Origin: Microbacterium telephonicum
Lineage (GTDB): Bacteria > Actinomycetota > Actinomycetes > Actinomycetales > Microbacteriaceae
DNA length: 64,000 nucleotides
Direction of reading: 5' to 3'
Assembly (NCBI RefSeq): GCF_003651225.1
Contig: NZ_RCDB01000002.1
Location: forward strand, 620,001 to 684,000
Numbering within the stretch: position 1 is the stretch's first letter; every line of letters begins with the position of its first letter. Under the pieces are notes generated by a model. The model made no database searches and was not told the DNA's origin. It saw only the letters and a program-made list of their open reading frames with translations. The position numbers were made by a program, and so were the translations under genes. Positions 19,688-25,913 of the stretch are shown here, one piece after another.

Positions 19688-21418
19688 ATGAGCACATCCG
19701 TGGTCCTCCCCGCGCTCGGTGAGAGCGTCACCGAGGGAACGGTCACCCGCTGGCTCAAGAAGGTCGGTGACACCGTCCAGGCCGACGAGGGCCTGCTCGA
19801 GATCTCGACCGACAAGGTCGACACGGAGATCCCGTCGCCCGTCTCGGGCGTGATCGAGGAGATCCTGGTGCAGGAGGACGAGACCGTCGAGGTCGGCGCC
19901 GTCCTCGCGAAGATCGGTGACGGCTCCTCCGCCCCCGCCGAAGCCGCGCCCGCCGAGCCCGCACAGGCCGAGGCGCCCGCCGCCGAGCCCGCCCCCGCGG
20001 CTCCGGCCGAGTCCGCTCCCGCCGCCGAGGCGCCGGCCGCTCCGGCCGCATCGGGTGATGCGAAGGACGTCGTGCTGCCCGAGCTGGGCGAGAGCGTCAC
20101 CGAGGGCACCGTCACGCGCTGGCTCAAGTCCGTCGGCGACGAGGTCGCCGTCGACGAGCCGCTCCTGGAGATCTCGACCGACAAGGTCGACACCGAGATC
20201 CCGTCGCCGGTCGCCGGCATCCTGCAGGAGATCGTCGTCTCGGAGGACGAGACCGTCAACGTCGGCGCCGTGCTCGCGCGCATCGGGTCGGGTGCTCCGG
20301 CCGCGTCTCCCGCTGCTGAGGCGCCCGCTGCGCCGGCTGCGGAGGCGCCCGCCGCACCGGCTGCTCCGGCTCCCGCGGCCGAGGCCCCCGCAGCGCCCGC
20401 TGCCGAGGCACCCGCCGCTCCTGCGGCTCCTGCCGCACCCGCTGCTCAGGCCCCCGCCGCCCCGGCCGCTCCGGCGACGCCGGCCGCGTCGCTGTCGGGC
20501 GATGACGGTCCCACCTACGTCACCCCGCTCGTGCGCCGCCTGGCGCAGCAGCAGGGCGTCGACCTCGCGTCGGTCACCGGCACCGGTGTCGGCGGACGCA
20601 TCCGCAAGGAGGACGTGCTGAAGGCCGCCGAGGCCGCGAAGTCGGCTCCGGCGGAGGCGGCACCCGCCGCTGCCGCCGCGCCCGCTCCGCTCGAGGTGTC
20701 GCCGCTGCGCGGCACGACCCAGCCGATGTCGCGTCTGCGCAAGGTGCTCGCCGAGCGTGCGGTCGCCTCGATGCAGCAGACGGCGCAGCTGACGACCGTG
20801 GTCAAGGTCGACGTCACCAAGGTGGCCGCGTACCGCCAGGCCGTGCAGAAGGACTTCGTCGCCAAGACCGGCGGCAAGCTGTCGTTCCTGCCGTTCTTCG
20901 TGCTGGCCGCGTCCGAGGCGCTGCAGGCGTTCCCGGTCATCAACGCGACCGTCAACGGCACCGACATCGTCTACCCGCCGACCGAGAACATCTCGATCGC
21001 CGTGGACACCGAGCGCGGGCTGCTCACCCCGGTGCTGCGCGACGCGGGCGCCAAGTCGCTCGCCGCGATCTCGAGCGAGATCGCCGACCTCGCCGCCCGG
21101 ACGCGCGACAACAAGCTGAAGCCCGACGAGCTGGCCGGCGGCACGTTCACCGTCACCAACACGGGCTCGCGCGGCGCGCTGTTCGACACGCCCGTCGTGT
21201 TCCTCCCGCAGTCGGCGATCCTGGGCACCGGGGCCGTCGTCAAGGAGCCCGGCGTCGTGAAGGTCGACGGAGTCGAGGCGATCGGCATCCGCTCGTACGT
21301 GTACCTCGCGCTGTCGTACGACCACCGCATCGTCGACGGTGCCGACGCCGCCCGCTTCCTGGGCGCCGTGAAGGCCCGTCTCGAGAGCGCGCAGTTCGAC
21401 GCGAACCTGGGGATCTGA
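19688..21418 (+). CDS. sucB: Dihydrolipoyllysine acyltransferase (E2), two lipoyl domains
   Basis: The E2 core of a 2-oxoacid dehydrogenase complex. Layout of the 576 residues: lipoyl domain 1 with Lys43 (STDKVDTEI), an Ala/Pro linker, lipoyl domain 2 with Lys166, a long Ala/Pro/Glu linker (about 205-275), the E3-binding domain (YVTPLVRRLAQQQGVDL), and the catalytic domain with His546 and Asp550 (DHRIVDG). In actinobacteria this single E2 is usually shared by PDH and ODH, so the succinyl-specific symbol is conventional only. GAAGGAG precedes the ATG. A -10 candidate (TAAGCT or TAGACA, about 19647-19657) suggests its own promoter besides read-through from lpdA. Confidence 0.93.
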   Translation: MSTSVVLPALGESVTEGTVTRWLKKVGDTVQADEGLLEISTDKVDTEIPSPVSGVIEEILVQEDETVEVGAVLAKIGDGSSAPAEAAPAEPAQAEAPAAEPAPAAPAESAPAAEAPAAPAASGDAKDVVLPELGESVTEGTVTRWLKSVGDEVAVDEPLLEISTDKVDTEIPSPVAGILQEIVVSEDETVNVGAVLARIGSGAPAASPAAEAPAAPAAEAPAAPAAPAPAAEAPAAPAAEAPAAPAAPAAPAAQAPAAPAAPATPAASLSGDDGPTYVTPLVRRLAQQQGVDLASVTGTGVGGRIRKEDVLKAAEAAKSAPAEAAPAAAAAPAPLEVSPLRGTTQPMSRLRKVLAERAVASMQQTAQLTTVVKVDVTKVAAYRQAVQKDFVAKTGGKLSFLPFFVLAASEALQAFPVINATVNGTDIVYPPTENISIAVDTERGLLTPVLRDAGAKSLAAISSEIADLAARTRDNKLKPDELAGGTFTVTNTGSRGALFDTPVVFLPQSAILGTGAVVKEPGVVKVDGVEAIGIRSYVYLALSYDHRIVDGADAARFLGAVKARLESAQFDANLGI

Positions 21419-21436
21419 CCCGCGCAGCACCCCCGC

Positions 21437-22795
21437 TCATGGCTGATCCGCGGCGTCGTAGACGTCGCGGATCAGCCATTTCCGCGTGCCGCCGCCGTCG
21501 GCCGGATCGGTGACGATCACCGCGAACTGCGCGAGGCCGTCGGCGCCCCGGGCACGCAGAACGGCGACCCCGCCGTAGTCGTCGACCAGTTCGATCACGC
21601 GCCCCGCCGCGGCGACGGTGGCCGGACCCGCCGGGAGCGCGCGCGACGGATCCTCCTGCAGCGCGGCTCGACACGCGTCATCGGCACACTCCGCGTAGGC
21701 CAGGAGAGCCTCGGCGCCGACTTCGGCGGCCCCCGGACCGACCGACGCCGACGGCGTCGGCGCCGGATCGGAGGGCGGCGCCGGTGTCGCGTCGAGCCCT
21801 TCAGCGGGATTCGCCTCAGGCGGCAGCGAGGTCGTGGCGGCGGGGATGGGCGTCTCGGTTGCGACGTCGTCCGCGGGCGCCGGCCACGCGACCCCGACGA
21901 TCGCGATGACGGCGGCCACGGCACCGCCCACCACCAGTGGGGCGCGCCGGCGCTGCGGCCGCGCGGGCCCGAGGGGCGCGCCCGCGGTGCCGCCGCGCGC
22001 CGATGCCGCCGGCGGCGCCGCGGTCGACGACGCACGCTCCGGGCGCGTCGCGCGTCGACCTTCGCGGCGGCGGACGATCGACGACCACACGCCCTCCGCC
22101 GCGACACGGATCCGGTCCGCGATGCCCGGGTCGAGGTGAGCGCCGACCTCGACGGCGCTCACGCGCGCGGTGACCGACAACGCCTGCGCGCGCACCGGAG
22201 CCGCATCCAGCAGCAGCGGCCCGGGGGCCGCGGCACGGAACAGCGCCTGCTCCGCCTCTCCCTGCTCCCGCCGCAATGCCCGCGGCTCGACGACCAACGA
22301 CGCCGCATGCGTCAACGCCGCCGCGAGTGTCGGCTCGCGCTCCACGGCCAACTCGGTCAGCAGTCGCGACGCTCCCACCGCCGCATCCGCCGAACCACCG
22401 ACGGCCAACACCGGCCGGCCATCCGCCGTGAGCCACCAGCCACCCTCGCGTCGCCCGCGTCGCTGCACCGCCGCGCAGCCGCGGAGAAGGCTGACCGCGA
22501 TGGTCACGGCCTCGTCGTCGCCGACGGCGACCCGCCGATCCACGAACTCGCTCAGGCGGGTCGGACAAGCGGGCAGCACGAGCGCGACTCCGGCCGGCGT
22601 CCGCGCGAGATCCAGCGGCGCGAGCAGATGCTCGTCGGCGTCGGCGTCCCATGCGAGTGCCTCGATGTCGTACTCGGTGTCCTCGACCCACAGCGTCGGC
22701 GGGTCGGTGGCGCGCAGCGTGCCCGGATACGGCGCCTGCACGCCGTCGAGCACGCGCAGCGCGACGGGCGGTTCGAGGGGATCCGGGGCAGGCAT
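21437..22795 (-). CDS. Unknown protein with one membrane anchor and extracytoplasmic tail
   Basis: I do not recognise a named family. The 452-aa product has a cytoplasmic part of about 300 residues with Ala/Arg-rich helices and LPACPTRLSEFVDRR. One clear membrane segment follows (LVVGGAVAAVIAIVGVAWP, near residue 310), then a Pro/Thr/Ser-rich linker and a C-terminal domain with CADDACRAALQ (a probable disulphide pair) and ending RKWLIRDVYDAADQP. The general layout recalls membrane-anchored sensors whose N-terminal domain resembles degenerate kinases, but no kinase motif is seen. ATG 22795 is chosen. The stop region is embedded in a perfect inverted repeat shared with the sucB terminator. Confidence 0.75.
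   Translation of the reverse strand: MPAPDPLEPPVALRVLDGVQAPYPGTLRATDPPTLWVEDTEYDIEALAWDADADEHLLAPLDLARTPAGVALVLPACPTRLSEFVDRRVAVGDDEAVTIAVSLLRGCAAVQRRGRREGGWWLTADGRPVLAVGGSADAAVGASRLLTELAVEREPTLAAALTHAASLVVEPRALRREQGEAEQALFRAAAPGPLLLDAAPVRAQALSVTARVSAVEVGAHLDPGIADRIRVAAEGVWSSIVRRREGRRATRPERASSTAAPPAASARGGTAGAPLGPARPQRRRAPLVVGGAVAAVIAIVGVAWPAPADDVATETPIPAATTSLPPEANPAEGLDATPAPPSDPAPTPSASVGPGAAEVGAEALLAYAECADDACRAALQEDPSRALPAGPATVAAAGRVIELVDDYGGVAVLRARGADGLAQFAVIVTDPADGGGTRKWLIRDVYDAADQP
21439..21479. terminator. Perfect 14-bp inverted repeat, bidirectional terminator overlapping coding end
   Basis: Arms ATGGCTGATCCGCG and CGCGGATCAGCCAT flank a 13-nt loop. It lies 20 nt after the sucB stop and covers the last codons of the convergent 21437-22795 gene. 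Probably terminates sucB. Confidence 0.65.
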
Positions 22796-22911
22796 GCCGA
22801 CAGCGTGCCCTCTCCGGCCCCGCCGCGGGACGCCGGAACCGCGGATCGGGGAGGGCGAGGCGATCGCCGCGTCTGGGGAGGAAGCGTCCTGTGGCACCCG
22901 CGCGGCGCCGG

Positions 22912-22917
22912 TAGGCT
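22912..22917 (+). promoter_or_regulatory. -10 box TAGGCT before DUF4191 gene
   Basis: TAGGCT, then GGAGGGC (7 nt), then ATG. The 18-nt context GGTAGGCTGGAGGGCATG is identical before ppgK at 30569. Confidence 0.6.
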
Positions 22918-22924
22918 GGAGGGC

Positions 22925-23635
22925 ATGTCATCGCGCAGTACCTCGCCGGAGAAGCGTCCCGGTTTCTTCCGTCAGCTCCGCTCCCTCGTGACCTTCACGA
23001 AGGACGTCTACCCGTGGCTGCCGTGGGTGCTGATCGCGATCATCGTGGTCGTCACCGCCCTCGGCGTGCTCGTCGGCTTCTTCATCCCGCCGGCGGCCAT
23101 CTGGAGCATCATCCTGTGGGGCGTCACCGGCCTCATGTTCGGCTTCCTCGCCGCGATGATCACCCTCACCCGCCTGTCCACGACGGCGATGTACAAGAAG
23201 ATCGACGGCATGCCCGGCGCCGCCGGACACGTGCTGTCGACGGCCCTCGGCCGCAAGTGGTCGGCATCCGACACCCCGGTCGGAGTCAACCCCAAGACGC
23301 AGGACGCCGTCTACCGCGTCGTCGGCCGCGGCGGCGTCGTGATCGTCGGCGAGGGGTCGCGCGGACGCCTCACCCGCCTCATCGCCGACGAGAAGATGAA
23401 GGCGCAGCGCGTCGCGACCGGCGTTCCGATCAACGTCTTCTACATCGGCCACGGCGCGGAAGATGTCCCGATCGCCAAGCTCGCCTCCACGATCAAGTCG
23501 CTGCCGACCAAGATCGACCGCGGGACGATGGGCGCGGTCATCAAGCGCATCGACTCGGTGTCGCAGTCGGTGACCTCGCTGCCGATCCCCAAGGGCATCG
23601 ACCCGATGAAGGCTCGAGCTCCGCGTCCCCGCTGA
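22925..23635 (+). CDS. DUF4191 membrane protein
   Basis: A 236-aa actinobacterial DUF4191 protein. Two membrane segments near the N-terminus (LPWVLIAIIVVVTALGVLVG and SIILWGVTGLMFGFLAAMI) precede a cytoplasmic domain with GRGGVVIVGEGSRGRL, and the protein ends in a basic tail. In mycobacteria it sits between lipA and the RDD/glnA1 genes. Here it also precedes an RDD gene and glnA. The start at ATG 22925 is supported by the TAGGCT box 7 nt upstream and its embedded GGAGG. Function unknown. Confidence 0.9.
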   Translation: MSSRSTSPEKRPGFFRQLRSLVTFTKDVYPWLPWVLIAIIVVVTALGVLVGFFIPPAAIWSIILWGVTGLMFGFLAAMITLTRLSTTAMYKKIDGMPGAAGHVLSTALGRKWSASDTPVGVNPKTQDAVYRVVGRGGVVIVGEGSRGRLTRLIADEKMKAQRVATGVPINVFYIGHGAEDVPIAKLASTIKSLPTKIDRGTMGAVIKRIDSVSQSVTSLPIPKGIDPMKARAPRPR

Positions 23636-23669
23636 TCCGTCGCGCGTCGCGCTCACGCGCGCGCCGCGA

Positions 23670-24101
23670 TCAGGCGCGCAGCAGCACCGTGCCCGCGGCC
23701 TTGTCGTGCAGTCCCCGCTGATCGGCGTCCCAGACGACGGCGGGGATCACCACGAGCAGCAGCAGCGTGCGCACGATCGGTCGCCACAGTCCCACCCAGC
23801 CGCCGCCGGCCAGCTGCAGGCGCATGCCGAGGATGCGATGCCCGGGGCTCCCGCCGATCGTCGGGATGAACAGCACCTGCAGCAGGGCGAAGACCATCAT
23901 GGGCGCGAACATCGTCAGCCCGGCCTCGGCCGGCAGCGCGAACTGGTCGTAGCCGAAGAACGCGGTCGCGATGACCGTCGCGGCGGCGTAATCGATCAGC
24001 AGCGCTCCGATGCGGCGTCCCGGCCGGGCGATGCTGCCGCTGCCGGACTCCGGCATCCCGAGTCGTTCGCCGGGATAGGACCAGTCGGATGCCGCGCTCA
24101 C
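23670..24101 (-). CDS. RDD family membrane protein
   Basis: A 143-aa RDD-domain protein with about three membrane segments: LLIDYAAATVIATAFFGY, MMVFALLQVLFIPTIGG and RTLLLLVVIPAVVW. The RDD signature is seen as ARPGRRIGALLIDY and HRILGMRLQ, with DKAAGT at the end. The role is unknown, and some RDD proteins are Na+(Li+)/H+ exchangers. GTG 24101 is chosen because TAGGCT lies exactly 6 nt upstream. It is divergent from glnA, as in mycobacteria, and convergent with DUF4191. Confidence 0.9.
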   Translation of the reverse strand: MSAASDWSYPGERLGMPESGSGSIARPGRRIGALLIDYAAATVIATAFFGYDQFALPAEAGLTMFAPMMVFALLQVLFIPTIGGSPGHRILGMRLQLAGGGWVGLWRPIVRTLLLLVVIPAVVWDADQRGLHDKAAGTVLLRA

Positions 24102-24107
24102 CGCACA

Positions 24108-24113
24108 AGCCTA
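24108..24113 (-). promoter_or_regulatory. -10 box TAGGCT for leaderless RDD gene
   Basis: TAGGCT, six nucleotides (TGTGCG), then GTG. Confidence 0.65.
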
Positions 24114-24124
24114 ACCGGGGTCGC

Positions 24125-24162
24125 GTAACACGCCGGAAACATGCGGGACACTGCCGGGCAAC
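24125..24162 (+). promoter_or_regulatory. GlnR operator upstream of glnA
   Basis: Four half-sites in perfect 11-bp register: GTAAC (24125), GAAAC (24136), GACAC (24147) and GCAAC (24158), each separated by 6 nt. This matches the actinobacterial GlnR consensus gTnAC-n6-GaAAC repeated twice, with the first pair exact. It ends about 10 nt before the -10 box TAGGTT (24173-24178), a position suited to activation under nitrogen limitation. Confidence 0.85.
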
Positions 24163-24172
24163 CCCGCGAGGC

Positions 24173-24178
24173 TAGGTT
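24173..24178 (+). promoter_or_regulatory. -10 box TAGGTT of glnA
   Basis: TAGGTT downstream of the GlnR site; the leader to the ATG is about 40 nt. No good -35 is visible, as expected for an activator-dependent promoter. Confidence 0.5.
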
Positions 24179-24223
24179 CAAGCCAGCCGCTCAGGCTGTT
24201 CCACACCCGATCTTGGAGACTCC

Positions 24224-25648
24224 ATGTTCAAAGATTCATCCGAGGTGCTGAAGTACATCAAGGACGAGGACGTCAAGTTCCTCGACATCCGCTTCACGGA
24301 CCTTCCCGGCGTCCAGCAGCACTTCAACATCCCCGCCTCGACGGTCGACGAGGAGTTCTTCACCGTCGGCCAGCTGTTCGACGGCTCCTCGATCCGGGGC
24401 TTCGCGAACATCCACGAGTCGGACATGCAGCTCATCCCGGATGTCACGACGGCCTACCTCGACCCGTTCCGCGAGGCGAAGACGCTGATCATGGTCTTCG
24501 ACATCTACAACCCGCGCAACGGCGAGATCTACGCGAAGGACCCGCGTCAGGTCGCGAAGAAGGCCATCAAGTACCTGGCGTCGACCGGCATCGCCGACAC
24601 CGCGTTCTTCGCGCCCGAGGCCGAGTTCTACATCTTCGACGACGTGCGCTACGACGTGAAGCAGAACAGCTCCTTCTACAGCGTCGACTCCGAGGAGGGC
24701 GCCTGGAACACCGGCCGCGTCGAAGAGGGCGGCAACCTCGGCAACAAGACGCCGTACAAGGGCGGCTACTTCCCGGTCTCCCCCGTCGACAAGACGGCCG
24801 ACCTGCGCGACGACATCTCGCTCAAGCTCATCGAGTCGGGCCTCATCCTCGAGCGCGCCCACCACGAGGTCGGCACCGGCGGCCAGCAGGAGATCAACTA
24901 CCGCTTCGACACGATGGTGCACGCGGCCGACGACATCCTGAAGTTCAAGTACATCGTCAAGAACGTCGCCGAGCAGTGGGGCAAGGTCGCGACCTTCATG
25001 CCCAAGCCGCTCTTCGGCGACAACGGCTCCGGCATGCACACGCACCAGTCGTTGTGGCTCGACGGCAAGCCCCTCTTCTACGACGAGAAGGGCTACGGCG
25101 GCCTGTCCGACATCGCCCGCTGGTACATCGGCGGCCTGCTCGCGCACGCCCCCGCCGTGCTCGCGTTCACGAACCCGACGCTCAACTCGTACAAGCGTCT
25201 GGTCAAGGGCTACGAGGCGCCGGTCAACCTGGTGTACTCGGCCGGCAACCGCTCCGCCGCCATCCGCATCCCGATCACGGGGTCGAACCCGAAGGCCAAG
25301 CGCATCGAGTTCCGCGCCCCCGACGCCTCCGGCAACCCGTACCTCGCGTTCGCCGCGCAGATGATGGCGGGCCTCGACGGCATCAAGAACCGCATCGAGC
25401 CGCACGAGCCGGTCGACAAGGACCTCTACGAGCTGCCGCCCGAGGAGGCCAAGAACATCCCGCAGGTGCCCAACTCGCTGCTCGACTCGCTGGAGGCGCT
25501 GCGCGCCGACCACGAGTTCCTGCTCGCGGGCGGCGTCTTCACGCCCGAGCTGATCGAGACCTGGATCGAGTACAAGATCGAGAACGAGATCAAGCCGCTC
25601 GCCGCGCGTCCGCACCCGTTCGAGTACGAGCTGTACTTCGGCGTCTGA
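24224..25648 (+). CDS. glnA: Glutamine synthetase type I (adenylylated form)
   Basis: Makes glutamine from glutamate, ammonia and ATP as a cytoplasmic dodecamer. The 474-aa product has [11 protein letters not shown], the metal-site block PEAEFYIFD, the ATP block [18 protein letters not shown], and NRSAAIRIP. The adenylylation site is Tyr402 in [13 protein letters not shown], so it is the GSI-beta enzyme regulated by GlnE, encoded convergently next door. Transcription is likely under GlnR. TTGGAG precedes the ATG. A terminator (25668-25693) follows. Confidence 0.97.
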   Translation: MFKDSSEVLKYIKDEDVKFLDIRFTDLPGVQQHFNIPASTVDEEFFTVGQLFDGSSIRGFANIHESDMQLIPDVTTAYLDPFREAKTLIMVFDIYNPRNGEIYAKDPRQVAKKAIKYLASTGIADTAFFAPEAEFYIFDDVRYDVKQNSSFYSVDSEEGAWNTGRVEEGGNLGNKTPYKGGYFPVSPVDKTADLRDDISLKLIESGLILERAHHEVGTGGQQEINYRFDTMVHAADDILKFKYIVKNVAEQWGKVATFMPKPLFGDNGSGMHTHQSLWLDGKPLFYDEKGYGGLSDIARWYIGGLLAHAPAVLAFTNPTLNSYKRLVKGYEAPVNLVYSAGNRSAAIRIPITGSNPKAKRIEFRAPDASGNPYLAFAAQMMAGLDGIKNRIEPHEPVDKDLYELPPEEAKNIPQVPNSLLDSLEALRADHEFLLAGGVFTPELIETWIEYKIENEIKPLAARPHPFEYELYFGV

Positions 25649-25667
25649 GCGACGACACCTGTTCGGA

Positions 25668-25693
25668 GGGCTCCGGGATCCGTCCCGGAGCCC
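25668..25693 (+). terminator. glnA terminator hairpin
   Basis: Arms GGGCTCCGGGA and TCCCGGAGCCC pair perfectly around a 4-nt loop, 20 nt after the glnA stop. Confidence 0.75.
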
Positions 25694-25736
25694 TTCGGCG
25701 TTCCCGGCACGGGGTGCGTTCGCGCGCGTGCCTTTT

Positions 25737-25876
25737 GGCATGTCACACGATGTGCCGCATCCGGGCGCCGGAGGGCGCCACGTACATGACATGCCCGGTG
25801 GGCGTGTCCCACGAAATGCCGTGCGAGCGCGGCAGCACCGGCACATCGTGTGACAGGCAGCCCGTGCGACACGCAG
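25737..25876. repeat. Cluster of related 20-bp repeats between glnA and glnE
   Basis: The spacer holds two direct copies, GGCATGTCACACGATGTGCC (25737-25756) and GGCGTGTCCCACGAAATGCC (25801-25820), exactly 64 bp apart and identical at 16 of 20 positions. It also holds inverted copies at 25839-25858 (a perfect 17-bp inverted match to the first) and 25856-25876 (weaker), and a partial inverted copy at 25778-25796. The copies can nest into a long hairpin. There is no coding potential. It could be a REP/BIME-like unit or a protein-binding array. Confidence 0.75.
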
Positions 25877-25913
25877 TCCGCGCGACGGTCACCGCCACAG
25901 CCCGCGGCAGCGA

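Noticed and set aside
19930..20500. Frameshift or repeat artefact in sucB
   Set aside because: The Ala/Pro/Glu-rich stretches are normal interdomain linkers of E2 proteins, and the frame is open throughout.
25737..25876. CRISPR array
   Set aside because: Copies are few, mutually inverted, and unevenly spaced, and no cas gene is present.
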